Origin: Epichloe hybrida
Taxonomy: Eukaryota; Ascomycota; Sordariomycetes; Hypocreales; Clavicipitaceae
Length of the DNA: 64,000 nt
NCBI GenBank assembly: GCA_019022495.1
Contig: JAFEKR010000001.1
Location: forward strand, 3,658,001-3,722,000
Reading direction: 5' to 3'
Within the stretch, counting starts at the first letter, position 1; each line of letters starts with the position of its first letter. The notes below the pieces were generated by a model that saw nothing but the letters and a program-made list of their open reading frames with translations, was not told where the DNA came from and did no database searches. Made by a program: the position numbers and the translations under genes. Below are positions 1 to 9,776 of the stretch, piece after piece.

Positions 1-187
1 GGAAGGCATTCTTTCCCGGCCCTGCAAGGTCAGTGTAGCAGATAAAGAAGTTGGCCCGTGAGGCTAGGGTTTCCAGGTCACGGATGGCAGCATGGTTTCG
101 ATTCTCGGTGTCGATGAGCAAGGCGAGACGAAGCTGATTATTGAATGCCTTGGTGATGAAACGAGCCGTTGAAGAGGAACTAGGCAT
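1..187 (-). CDS. 5' part of a NYN/PIN-like protein gene, cut by window edge
   Basis: An open minus-strand frame starts at an ATG at 187 and runs 62 codons without a stop to the window edge. The N-terminus is Ser-rich (MPSSSS) and is followed by LALLIDTEN about 20 residues in. A hydrophobic strand ending in an Asp and then Asn resembles the first strand of NYN/LabA-type PIN nucleases, where that Asp binds metal; a second hydrophobic strand (NFFICYTD) follows, as expected in that fold. Only the first strand and helix are visible, so the assignment is tentative. A MITE lies 32 bp upstream of the ATG, in the likely promoter or 5' UTR. The alternative is any other small alpha/beta domain. Confidence 0.45.
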   Translation of the reverse strand, partial: MPSSSSTARFITKAFNNQLRLALLIDTENRNHAAIRDLETLASRANFFICYTDLAGPGKNAF

Positions 188-217
188 GGCGTGAGGGAGA
201 GTTGGACGGAATTAATG

Positions 218-490
218 TACAGTCCACCCCCTGTTTGATTTTACACAGCTACAAGCCCCACGCGGGGCGGCCACTATCAGCTCATAGTGGCTGCTATTGG
301 TGGACCTGTTAGGGGTGCTCGAGGGGTATTAAGGCTAGTCAGAGGTACTAAATAGTCCTCATAAAATATACCTTTAATAAGGTACTCCTTACCCCACCTT
401 GGGCTACGCTGAATCCTCGGTCTGATATGTGACTGGCCTGCTACCCCTAGTTATGTACTCGTTGTAAAATCAAACAGGGGGTGGACTGTA
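218..490. mobile_element. Tc1/mariner-like MITE (about 269 bp) flanked by TA
   Basis: The ends are perfect inverted repeats: CAGTCCACCCCCTG... from 220 and its reverse complement ending at 488. Including the TA on each side, the inverted match is 28 bp (218-245 and 463-490). The TA dinucleotides at 218-219 and 489-490 are the expected target duplication of Tc1/mariner/pogo elements. The 200-odd bp interior has no open frame, so this is a non-autonomous element. It sits between the divergent genes starting at 187 (-) and 668 (+). Confidence 0.85.
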
Positions 491-534
491 TATTTCGACG
501 TCTTCCGTCTTCCGCCATCCGCTAGCAGCCGAGT

Positions 535-620
535 CTTGCGTCTGCGTCTGCGTCTGCGTCTACGTCTGCATCTGCACGTGCTTCTGCTTCTGCTTCCGCT
601 TCCGCTTCTGCTTCTGCTTT
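535..620. repeat. Simple repeat, (TCTGCG)n-like
   Basis: Degenerate hexamer tract made of TCTGCG, TCTACG, TCTGCA and CTTCTG units. It lies in the 5' region of the gene starting at 668 and creates long but meaningless Leu/Arg-rich open frames on both strands. Confidence 0.8.
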
Positions 621-667
621 GGGCTTGCCATCTCCATCATTGCACAACAGCGAGCACTCGCCCGGGC

Positions 668-2147
668 ATGCCTAAGAAGCGAAACCACGTCAGGACGTTC
701 AAGCCTTCTCTTCCGGCGACCTCGCTCAATCCGTCGTCGTCTGCTTCTGCCAGTTCGTTCTGCTCTGCTCCACCCCTCTGCAACGTTTGATTGGGAAAGG
801 CACCGTTTGGCTGACACCATCTCATTTCCCAAATTAGCTCAATCACCAAAGAGCGTCAACGAATTGCTCGCAAATCTCCGCTACTCTGCCACAGGCCCAT
901 CATCTTCACCATCATTACCAACAGCCACGCCAAGCGTCCCTCCTGCCATCAGAGAGATTCTTCAAATTCCAGAGACTCCATCTCCAGCATCCCGTCGGCC
1001 AGTCCGACAGAGATTTGACATCAATGGCCGCCGACTTCCCGCCGGACCAGCACCTCCTCGAAGCTGGCTGTTGAAACAATGTGCCCAAGAGAATGTCGAG
1101 AACTCGCCCTCGCGCTTCTCACGCATAACTTACTCTAGCTTGTATGGGACTTGCCTGCCCGGTTCTCCACTACCGCATCCAGGAAGTCTGATGGACATTA
1201 CTCTCAAGAGTCTAGCTGTAGACTGGCACGTTCATCGCGTGTACAATCAATACCATTTGTACTTTATCCCGAGCCATCTCAAGTCCGCCCTCATTCGATA
1301 TGTTGGCCTCGCTTCCGAGGGCGGCATCTCGCTCAGTGACTTGAGGGCCATCCTCGTCCCTCCCGAAGGTGTTTACGGCGATGATGAACTCGACAGCCAA
1401 GCCACTTCCAATTCTGAAATTACTTGTCTTGACCTATCTACGTCTATGGGCAGGTCCCTTAGACTCAAAGACATACTTGATCTACTCTTCAACAATGCCA
1501 AGGTCACGAATGTCGTGGTGGTGGAAGAGGTACAAGAGTCGTGGGAAGCAGCAAATGCAAATCCCAGTCCTCCACGCCTGCTGCTCCCAAACCTAACTCA
1601 TCTTTCGCTCGCTCTGGATCCGCAGAACAATCGAGACGTATCATGGAAGCAGCTGCTGACGCTCTCATCGAAGCTGCCGACGCTGACACACCTGAGTCTA
1701 GCATACTGGTCGGAGCCGTGTCTCACTCCGCGAGCCAAATACTCGACCATCTCTGCCCCACACGGTCAAAGTATACCGTACGGCGGCACGACAATATATT
1801 CACACTCTCTTGATCATGATTGGAGCGAGGCTCTTCTCGTGCTGAGAATGCTCAGTAACAGTCTTTATGAACTGGAGTTTTTGGATCTAACAGGCTGTGC
1901 GCCCTGGTTCAAGGCCTTGCAGCGCAGAGATGGCCATGACTATATCGATTGGTCTGGTGCTTGGGGGAAAGTCACCGGGTTGAGACTTTTTACAGGATGG
2001 ACGCCGGGCGCGGAGGCTATGGTGTCCGACCAGGTGGCTTATACAAGTGCTGTCGACACAGCCAGGAAGGTGGAGAGGCACATCAGAAGTATGAGAGCCG
2101 GAAAGGGGAGGCTTATTACTGTAGAACGGGATGCATCGGTGGCATAG
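668..2147 (+). CDS. Conserved LRR-like hypothetical protein
   Basis: Proposed model has exon 1 at 668-752 and exon 2 at 838-2147, giving 464 aa. The large downstream frame has no ATG at its head, whereas the ATG at 668 opens a basic N-terminus (MPKKRNHVRTFKP) that joins in frame through an 85-bp intron (GTTCGT...TTAG with a GCTGAC branch site near 810). The donor is not the strong consensus, so the exact junction is inferred. The protein has a Ser/Pro-rich head and a conserved NELLANLR segment. The C-terminal half repeats LTHLSLAL, LTHLSLAY and LEFLDLTG, which resemble leucine-rich repeats. Proteins of this shape occur widely in Pezizomycotina, but I do not know an experimentally defined role. 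Confidence 0.6.
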
Positions 2148-2584
2148 AGAAGTGTTTCTTATCGTAGTGCGCAGACAGCGAGCATGCACAGTCAAGAACA
2201 GTATTCGGTCGATGCTCGATGCACGATTGCCATGGCCGTAATTCGTAGGGTCTAACGAACTGGGAATCGTGAGGAGACACGACGACTTTGACGACTTGAT
2301 CGATGAGTGACGGACGTTTTGAGTGAGACAGCCAGCCAACCCAGAGGCAGAATTTGTCCATGATGACGACGGGGCTGCCCTAGGCAAGAACGCGGGCGTG
2401 AGTCCGCGTGAGTCACGCCGGGTAGACAAGACAAGACGCCAGGCAGACAGGCTCGGAGCAGCCATCCACTTCTTGACCATCTTGGTCTGCCATGATTTTC
2501 AACTCCAATTCCAAGTTCAAATCCAAATCCAATTCAAATTCCAATTTGCTTCCCAAGAAAGCGTTTGCATTCCCCCTCAACCCC
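2148..2584. other. Intergenic region, promoter of the ABC-F gene
   Basis: No gene seen. Just upstream of the ABC-F start the sequence is a low-complexity run of AATTCCAA/AAATCC units (about 2500-2550), which keeps the frame open upstream of the chosen ATG. Confidence 0.5.
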
Positions 2585-5139
2585 ATGGCGTCCATGTCAT
2601 CCGAGTCAGCGGCCACCATTCTGTGCACTGCAAAGCAGACTCGGTTCCATGTCGATGCGCCAAATTATCGAGAGGTGAGATAACAACCATGGGACTGAAC
2701 CTTGATGCCTCTGCGTATCTCGCTAACTTGGGCCCATCTACGGGGTGCAATAGCTCGATGTCGCGGGCCTGCAGATCCTCGTCACATCAGGCGACGAGGG
2801 CTCCTCTTCTTCAGCAAAGAGCAAGTCAAAATCCCGCTCCGAGAGTCTTGAGATATTGTCCAATGCCAAGCTGCTCTTGAAGGAAGGGCAACGATACGCA
2901 CTAGTGGGTCGTAACGGTGCTGGAAAGTCTAGTACGTTTTTTTTTTCTTTTTTTTTTTCCAACCTCACTGGATATACTGTCATTTACTAATACCGGTTGC
3001 AAAAAGCTTTACTAAGGGCCGTTGCGGACAAGCTCATTCCTGGCATCCCTGAAGGTACCAGGATCGCTCTTCTCCAGCAAAGCAGGTTGGTTGATGAGAA
3101 TGACCATGGGGAACCGGCCGACAAGAATGGACGACAGCAGCAAAGTGTGCTCCAAGAAGTCATTGACAGGGCGACTGCCAGAGACACCGTCCAACAGGAG
3201 ATACAGTGTAAGTTGGCGTGCGTCAAGTCTCATGCCTGACTGCCTAGGAATAGTGCTAAAGCCGCGGCCGCCTGCCCAAGACTTGTCCGACGGCGTTGAT
3301 GCGTCGGATCCATACAGCCCTGTCAGAGCGTTGCGATCACTCAAGCATGAGCGTTTACAGAAACGTCTATCCAGGCTTGACAAAGACGCCCGGCTGCGAA
3401 GTGGTGCCCGAGGCATGCGAGCGCGCAAAGCTCTCGTGGCATTCGAGAAGGTGGTCGCAGAGTCTGATGCCATGTAAGCCAAGTCCCGACTCACAACCAG
3501 CTACTACCCCTTCTTCTTCTTCTTCTTCTTCTTCTTTTAAGTCAGACAAACGGCCTAACGGGCAGTGGAAAGGATCAATCAGCCAGACAATGAAATCACC
3601 CCAGAAATCCTGCAAGCAGAGACGCAAGAAGCTGCAGATATGCTTGCAGTCCTACAGATACAAGTTGAGCCGTCCCGCCTTGCACAAATCGAAAGCAAAG
3701 CCAAGGCCATCCTCGCGGGTCTCGGATTCAGCCACGATGGCATGGCGAAGCCCATTAGCAGCATCTCCGGAGGCTGGCATATGCGCGCTGCTCTCGCTGC
3801 GGCTCTGCTGCAGGACGCAGACATTCTAATCCTCGACGAGCCCACCAACTTCCTCGACTTGCTGGGCATAGTTTGGCTGCAGCGGTACCTACAGCATCTT
3901 GCCGAGGGAGACAACCCGCCCACTGTCGTGATTGTATCGCACGACCGAGACTTCATCTCAGTGTGTACCGACCTGATGATCCTCAAAGACAAGCAGCTCG
4001 CCTACTTCCACGGCGACCTCGCAACGTATGAGGCGTCGCAGGCCGAGCGCAAGCTCTGGCTCAGGAAGATGAAGGCGGCCCAGGACAAGCAGCGAGCACA
4101 TATGGAAAAGTCGATTGTGCAGAACATGAAAGCCGGCAAGGCGAACGACGACATCAACAAGATTCGTCAGGCAAAGTCTCGCCAGAAGAAGCTCGATGAT
4201 CGAATGGGCATGCAAGTGAACGCCAAAGGGCACCGGTTCAAGCTCAACGGCGATCTCGTCGGATGGCACCTCACTTCTCGGGAGGAGATCGACATGCCTC
4301 CCGAGGAGAGACCCGTCGTCATCACGCTCCCTGAACCACCAGACCTGCGCTTCCCCGGCTCCTTGCTCTCTCTCCAGGATGCCTCGTTCCGCTACAAGCC
4401 AGACCTACCCCCGGTGGTCGACGGCATCAACCTCACCGTCGGGATGGGCAACCGGATAGGCATCCTCGGTCTCAACGGCGCCGGCAAATCCACACTGATC
4501 AAGATGCTCGTCGAGGACGAGAAAGAATCCCGCCGCCCTACCTCGGGTTCCGTCACGGCCCATCCGCGTCTCAGGCTAGGATACTACTCCCAGCACGCCG
4601 TCGAGGACATCGAATCCATTGGCAGGGTGGAGCCCGCGCTCACAGCTCTGGGCCTCCTCGCCCGCGAGGTCGACGGCGAGATGGAGGAAGGCGAGATCCG
4701 CGGCCTGCTGGGCGAGCTCGGTCTCCCCGGGCGGATCGCCTCCGACGTCCCCGTCCGCAAGCTCTCCGGAGGGCAGCTGGTCCGTTGCGAACTGGCCCGT
4801 CTGCTCTGGCGCCGCCCTCACTGTCTGGTCCTCGATGAAGTCACCACTCATCTCGATTACGAGACGGCCACGGCGCTCAGAGTCGCCCTGAACAGCTGGG
4901 AAGGGGCGGTGGTGCTGGTGAGCCACGATCGATGGTTCATGCGCGGCGTCGTGGAGGGCAACCTGGACGGCGACGATGATGGCGGGGAGAGCGGGGAGGA
5001 CGCGGCGCCGAGAAGGAGGGTCGTGTATCGGCTCAAGGGGTCTCGGATGGTCGAGTTGGAGAATGGCGTGGAGGATTTCGAGAATCTGATGCACAAGAGG
5101 GTGAGCAAGTTGTTTGGTGGACTGAGGTTTGTTTTGTGA
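2585..5139 (+). CDS. ABC-F family ATPase (two nucleotide-binding domains)
   Basis: Five exons (2585-2674, 2754-2931, 3007-3207, 3254-3473, 3573-5139) join in frame to a 751-aa soluble protein with tandem ABC domains and no membrane segments. NBD1 has Walker A GRNGAGKST (about 82-90), formed across intron 2, signature ISGGW (about 295), and Walker B DEPTNFLD. A charged linker with a Lys-rich coiled stretch follows. NBD2 has GLNGAGKST (about 530), LSGGQ (about 626) and Walker B DEVTTHLD instead of the usual DEPTNHLD; the catalytic Glu is kept. ABC-F proteins act on ribosomes or in stress signalling (Gcn20, Arb1, New1, bacterial Uup). I cannot say which subgroup this is. The ATG at 2585 has a good context (CCCCATGG). 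An in-frame ATG at 2492 would add a low-complexity head. Intron 4 must skip a nearer AG at 3564-3565 to keep the frame. Confidence 0.88.
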
Positions 5140-5332
5140 AGAAGTGGCACGATGCGGCAACTTGATGATTTGGGGATTTGAACGAAGCGCGGGAGTCGAG
5201 AACTGGGTCTCTCGCTCTCTCTCTCTCTCTCTCTCTTTTTTTTAACAAACAATTCTCGGTTTTATACATCATTCTTCTCTTTGTGATATCAACGGGGATT
5301 TTCCAGTACCATGTCGCAACTTGACTAGCCGC
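5140..5332. other. Convergent 3' region with (CT)n microsatellite
   Basis: Short spacer between the ABC-F gene (+) and the lipid-kinase-like gene (-). It holds a CT dinucleotide tract followed by a T-run at about 5207-5243. Confidence 0.8.
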
Positions 5333-6832
5333 CTATTCCTGCAGCAACACCGTCTCATCAACTAGAACCCTAAACGCCGCCTCCTCGACAGCCTCGACAA
5401 CCATCCCCCCGCCCGTCTCAACATGGACAATGGTCCCGTCCACACAGAACTTCCTCCACCTCCCGTCCTCTTCCTGCGTCACGACCCTCACCCTTTCCAC
5501 CTCCTCATACCGCACCTTCTCGCCGTCGTCCCACTCCAGCAGCGTATGTTTCCCGCCGTCGTACGCGCCCATCATTGCCTCCATCGTCTTCTCTTCGCCC
5601 ACGGGCCCAAACTGCACCAGGCGCAGCTTGCCGTCCAACGGCCTCGTCCCCGGCGACACGGTGAACGTCTTCTCCAGATTGCTGACCATGGACACGAGGA
5701 CGTAGCCGTGCGTGTCGCGCCCAACGCGTCGGTATTCCGGCTCGGAAGAGGCCATGACCTCGACGCTCGCTCGGTAAGGGTGCGATTCCCGGAGGAGCTG
5801 CTGCGCGGCCATGCCGAAGCGCTTGCTTCCGTGGACGCGGTACTCTGGCGTGTCGCTCTCGTAGACGATGCTCGCGTGGAGGGCGTAGCTGGCTACTACG
5901 GCGCCGTAGAGGTGCGAAACTGCCGTGTCTTTTCGTGGTCCGGGGCATGTCTCGGGATTACTTCCGTCGTCGGCAGCCGAGGTGTGCGACACAATGTGCG
6001 AGCCTGGCGTGAATGAAGCCTTGAAAAGGGGCAGTGTCGCGGGCGTTCCGGTGAATAATGTGCGCAGGGAGAGCATGAGCGGTGTTGGGCCGGGGCTCCT
6101 CGATCCAACGGGTTTGTGGAGGGAGTGGAAGAGGGCATTTGCCGTGCCGAGGGGCAGGAGGGCTAGGAGAGGTAGATTCGCCGCCTTCGCCGCCTCTTCG
6201 TCCGTGTTGCTTTCGCGGCCGTTGAGGAGATCGACGACTCCGCCGTCGCCGCTTATCAGGATGATGGTTTTGGACGGCCCAGACGGGTGCAGGGACCTGG
6301 CGTATCTTCGTACGCTCTGCGCGTCTTGCGTGATGATGGTGTTCCATGGTGGTTGCCCCGTCGTCGCCGTGTGGCCGGGCCGCAGGACGACTTGGAGAAG
6401 GGGGCGAACAACGTCTTGCCAGAAAGGCCGGGCTCGTCCTACGCCCGACTTGGTGGACACGACCACGTCGACTTCGTTGTGCGGCGTCTTTTGCAAGTGC
6501 GGCGGGGGGTGAGAGAGCAGAGGCGCGTTGAGGAGCTCGCCGGGGATGGCGTGGGTGGTGAGAAGAAGGAGAGAGGTTGGCCGGGCCGGGTTGTCTGGGT
6601 TGTCTTCTCTCAGGCAGCAGATGATGTACTTGTCTGCCTGTGTCGCTGACCGAGCCGGGTGTATGGTGAAGAGAACTTGGTCAATGGTGGTTTGTCCGCT
6701 TGAGTCATCATCGACATGTGTCCATGTGAGGTTGCCGTCTTGAAGCTGGACGTTCTCAACTTGTAAAGTTGCACTGGGGGGCCCGGCGCTGAGCGCGTCA
6801 TCTCGGGATGGGTCGGAGCTGTTGGCAAACAT
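5333..6832 (-). CDS. Diacylglycerol/sphingosine-kinase-like protein
   Basis: Single-exon gene of 499 aa from the ATG at 6832; the open frame extends further upstream but has no other ATG. The middle carries the lipid-kinase (DAGK catalytic, ATP-NAD-kinase fold) hallmarks: ILISGDGGVVDLLNG around 193-205, equivalent to the GGDGT nucleotide loop, and LPLGTANAL around 226-234, equivalent to the P-x-GT-x-N motif. The C-terminal half fits the beta-sandwich of this fold. The loop reads SGDGG rather than GGDGT, a conservative difference also close to sphingosine-kinase loops. Expected activity is ATP-dependent phosphorylation of a lipid alcohol such as a long-chain base or diacylglycerol; the substrate is not readable from sequence. 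It shares an intergenic region of about 300 bp with the 3' end of TRM1. Confidence 0.78.
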   Translation of the reverse strand: MFANSSDPSRDDALSAGPPSATLQVENVQLQDGNLTWTHVDDDSSGQTTIDQVLFTIHPARSATQADKYIICCLREDNPDNPARPTSLLLLTTHAIPGELLNAPLLSHPPPHLQKTPHNEVDVVVSTKSGVGRARPFWQDVVRPLLQVVLRPGHTATTGQPPWNTIITQDAQSVRRYARSLHPSGPSKTIILISGDGGVVDLLNGRESNTDEEAAKAANLPLLALLPLGTANALFHSLHKPVGSRSPGPTPLMLSLRTLFTGTPATLPLFKASFTPGSHIVSHTSAADDGSNPETCPGPRKDTAVSHLYGAVVASYALHASIVYESDTPEYRVHGSKRFGMAAQQLLRESHPYRASVEVMASSEPEYRRVGRDTHGYVLVSMVSNLEKTFTVSPGTRPLDGKLRLVQFGPVGEEKTMEAMMGAYDGGKHTLLEWDDGEKVRYEEVERVRVVTQEEDGRWRKFCVDGTIVHVETGGGMVVEAVEEAAFRVLVDETVLLQE

Positions 6833-7149
6833 GATGCGGGACAAGCAAGAGACGCGAGAATGGCAACAAGATGATTCCAATGTTCCTGTGCAAAGTGCTC
6901 ATTGATCTCTACCACGCCGGTACGTACAGTACGGAGCAGGGTGTGCCTCAGCTGGGTACAACTGTAGATGAAGCACGTCAGCTTCCATCAGCTCCAGTGG
7001 GGCTGGGAACCTCGTCAAACCGCCGACTACCGCGGACCACCGCCGACCACCGCCGACCACCGCCGACTACATGTACCTCGGAACCTAAGCCCATGTTTCT
7101 ACATCCCACTTCCATGTTCTTGTGCGCGCCAACTCCCAGACCATCTAGA
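6833..7149. other. Intergenic region with short CCGCCGAC-type repeat
   Basis: Upstream region of the lipid-kinase-like gene and downstream of TRM1. It contains a small tandem array of CCACCGCCGACCA-like units at about 7020-7070. No gene is supported. Confidence 0.5.
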
Positions 7150-9273
7150 TCAACCCTTGGCTCTTGTCATGGGTCCCCAGTACTTGTGCGGGTTGACCTG
7201 ATATCTCATGTACCGAGTGCCTCTCTGTCTGCCAAGCTGCACGAGTGCATCGTTGAAGACAAGAGTCTTTCGCAACTCTTCTTCGTCAAGAGGCTTCTCC
7301 TCGGCTTCGGCTTCGGCTTCGGCTTCGCCCTTCTTTGTCAGCTCGTCTCGTGCTGGGGCCGGTTCCTCTCCAGGTTGCTTCTCCTCCGTCCCCTCGGCCT
7401 CGGCCATGTTCACATCTGTGCTGCTGCTGGTCTTTGTGGTACTTCCGTTTGGATTTACATCATCGCTCGACGTCTCCTCTCGTCCGACGATGCCCGCGCG
7501 ATAGAGGATCTTCCAAGCTGCCATGGACTTGGTAAACTTGGAGACCTTGACCGGCGACTTCTGCTTGATCCATTCCGTGAGAATCCACCAGATCGTCGAC
7601 CAAGGCGCATCGGTCTTGATGCTGCCGGGACGGCAGTGACTCCTGCTAACCTGGTAGCCCAGATGCATGAGAGCACCGCGAAACATATCGTCTGTGGGCG
7701 TGGCACAGGAGAGAACGCTAGACACCTTGCCAGGGATGAAGAAAAAGGGCGTGTTGTCTACCACAGCTGCCTCGGCGTCCTTGGGATCAACGTCGGTTGG
7801 TAATTCTGCACCTGGTATGTATTCTTCAAGGGCGGTCCGCAGCATGCCCTCCAGTCTTGGTAATGTCTTGTAAACCTCTGGTGATGACTTGGGAATTTCA
7901 TCTAGGAGACGCTGGATGAAGTCCTGTGAGTGAATTCGACCGCCATACATAGGTCCGCTCACATGCATTTTAAACCCACAGTGCTGACAAAACCGGTCTG
8001 CGCTGGGTCCTTGTGCCATGGTGTGCTTGTAGAAAGATTCATTGCCCTTTTTATTCAGAAACGGTCGACTCTTCAAGATTGGTTGTGTTTCCCATGCACC
8101 ACAGCCTGCGTCACAGCTGTACACCAACATGGTTTTAGCTCCCAAGAACTTCACGGCCGAAGGCGACCGCGTAACTTTAATGAAGACCTTGGTGTAGAAG
8201 TCAATCGAAAGCGAAAGTATAGGCTCGATCGCCAGGCCGTATCTTGCTCCAGAGGTAGCAATAGCGCTCAGGATTAGGCGCAAAGCGACTTCGTGGGAGT
8301 GCATTCCCTTGACAGGAACTCCGCCGTACAAGGCGAACGTCTTTTCGCAATAACTATGCCCGGCCCAAACAGCACTGTCTGTGCAGGTGATGACGAGCAG
8401 ACCACCATCATCTCTCACAGATTGGACGGCGGCGTCAAAGAACGGGGCTGCCGTACCGTATGGATCCAGATCAATGACATCGAACTTGTGCGATTTGCTG
8501 GGATTCCCGCGTTTATCCCGTTTAGACAAATCGGCAGCAATCGATCGGTACATGAGAGCCAGTGCATCATCATTGGTAGCTGTGATCTTATCGGTAACGC
8601 CGTTGTGATTCGCATTCTGCTTGATCGATTCTGTGGCCGAAGGCGATAAATCATTGGCAGTGACCGAGGTGACGAATGGGATTTCCAAGGCATACCTCAA
8701 CGCCCGCAAACCAGACGCAGATAGAGCATCGAGGATCTTGAATGCGGGTTTGTATACGGGGCCGTTCTCGCTTTGTTCCTGAACGGGCTGTTGCTCGGGC
8801 GTTGGCTTTTCTGTCAAGTCGTTGTTGCTGTTGTTGCTGTTTTCTTGTTCAATCTCATCCCGCTTTCGCTTCTTTGCTTGTCTGGTGTTCTTCGTTTTAA
8901 AGTTCTCTGCTCTTTTATTCAAGAGCATCTCTCCGTAAACCTTCACGGCTAAGGTTGATAGATCCCGGTTGTATTGCTGAATGGGGTTGTAGAAAACTTG
9001 TTGGTCATCCGAGGTGTCCTCCCCAACCTTTGCATCCTGAGGGACAAGAATTGTGGCCTTGCCTTCCGTGATAGTGCGAAATTGCTTGCCATCACGCTCT
9101 ATTGTTTGAGCGGAAAGGTATTGGTCCGCCATTCCCGCTCGACTTGTCAGGGCTCGAATGGACGCGGTGAGCCGAAAGGTGTGTCGCAATTCGGTCGCGA
9201 GCCTGGTGCTACGTATTGCTGGAGAAGGGTCGGAAATAAAAGTCCAGAGATTTTTCAGTACCTGGCGTCGCAT
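7150..9273 (-). CDS. TRM1: tRNA (guanine26-N2)-dimethyltransferase Trm1
   Basis: Single-exon 707-aa protein recognisable as Trm1, which makes N2,N2-dimethylguanosine at position 26 of cytosolic and mitochondrial tRNAs using S-adenosylmethionine. The class I methyltransferase core carries LDALSASGLRALRYA (SAM loop region, about 181-195) and the catalytic IDLDPYG (about 267-273). The C-terminal Trm1 domain has a CQHCGFK zinc-type pair. The first 47 residues are Arg/Ser/Thr-rich with almost no acidic residues, like a mitochondrial presequence. A second in-frame Met (residue 48, at 9132) begins MADQYLS. A Lys/Arg cluster (AKKRKRDE, about 133-140) looks like a nuclear signal. Longer than yeast Trm1 because of a Gln/Asn-rich insert before the SAM loop and an acidic tail (about 620-690). 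Confidence 0.95.
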   Translation of the reverse strand: MRRQVLKNLWTFISDPSPAIRSTRLATELRHTFRLTASIRALTSRAGMADQYLSAQTIERDGKQFRTITEGKATILVPQDAKVGEDTSDDQQVFYNPIQQYNRDLSTLAVKVYGEMLLNKRAENFKTKNTRQAKKRKRDEIEQENSNNSNNDLTEKPTPEQQPVQEQSENGPVYKPAFKILDALSASGLRALRYALEIPFVTSVTANDLSPSATESIKQNANHNGVTDKITATNDDALALMYRSIAADLSKRDKRGNPSKSHKFDVIDLDPYGTAAPFFDAAVQSVRDDGGLLVITCTDSAVWAGHSYCEKTFALYGGVPVKGMHSHEVALRLILSAIATSGARYGLAIEPILSLSIDFYTKVFIKVTRSPSAVKFLGAKTMLVYSCDAGCGAWETQPILKSRPFLNKKGNESFYKHTMAQGPSADRFCQHCGFKMHVSGPMYGGRIHSQDFIQRLLDEIPKSSPEVYKTLPRLEGMLRTALEEYIPGAELPTDVDPKDAEAAVVDNTPFFFIPGKVSSVLSCATPTDDMFRGALMHLGYQVSRSHCRPGSIKTDAPWSTIWWILTEWIKQKSPVKVSKFTKSMAAWKILYRAGIVGREETSSDDVNPNGSTTKTSSSTDVNMAEAEGTEEKQPGEEPAPARDELTKKGEAEAEAEAEEKPLDEEELRKTLVFNDALVQLGRQRGTRYMRYQVNPHKYWGPMTRAKG

Positions 9274-9776
9274 GCGAGCAATGACGGCTTGTGTTACATG
9301 CTCTGAAGAAGAGAAGAAGCACCCGAAGCGAGAAAGTGGATTTCAAATGAAGCCATCACCAAACCAACCCTTTTTTTTTTTTTTCTCCTTTGGTTTCTGC
9401 CACCACAGCATTGAAGGCGGTGGGGAGCCAACGTCTCAGCAGCCCCACGTCGCTACTGAACCGAAGTCTGTAAATGCAAATGTATTCACTTAAGGCCCCT
9501 CCTCTGAGGCCCCTCGACCATTGAGGAAAGAACGACCTCCCTCTGCAAGCAAATTAACAACTTCAACTTCAGAGCCCATCGGGTATTCCGATCAAGCCTC
9601 TGCTACGATACTCCCTAAATTCGCCATCAATCTCTCTGCATTGCATATATACTCCTTAACCCTCATCGCCGCCATCCTTCGCACTTCTATTACAATCTCC
9701 ACTCTAACTTCTTCCCCTGCCCTGCCCTCCTTCTGTAATATCTCACGCCGCCGGGAAATTGCGGTGAACGACCGTC
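9274..9776. promoter_or_regulatory. Divergent promoter region between TRM1 and the SLATT gene
   Basis: About 500 bp separating the start codons of TRM1 (-) and the SLATT-domain gene (+). It contains a T-run at 9370-9383 and pyrimidine-rich stretches (9600-9720) typical of fungal promoters and 5' UTRs. No specific binding site is asserted. Confidence 0.5.

Noticed and set aside
536..790. Arg/Leu-rich open frame overlapping the start of the LRR-like gene
   Set aside because: The first half is only a translated hexamer repeat; the useful part (from the ATG at 668) was used as exon 1 of the neighbouring gene.
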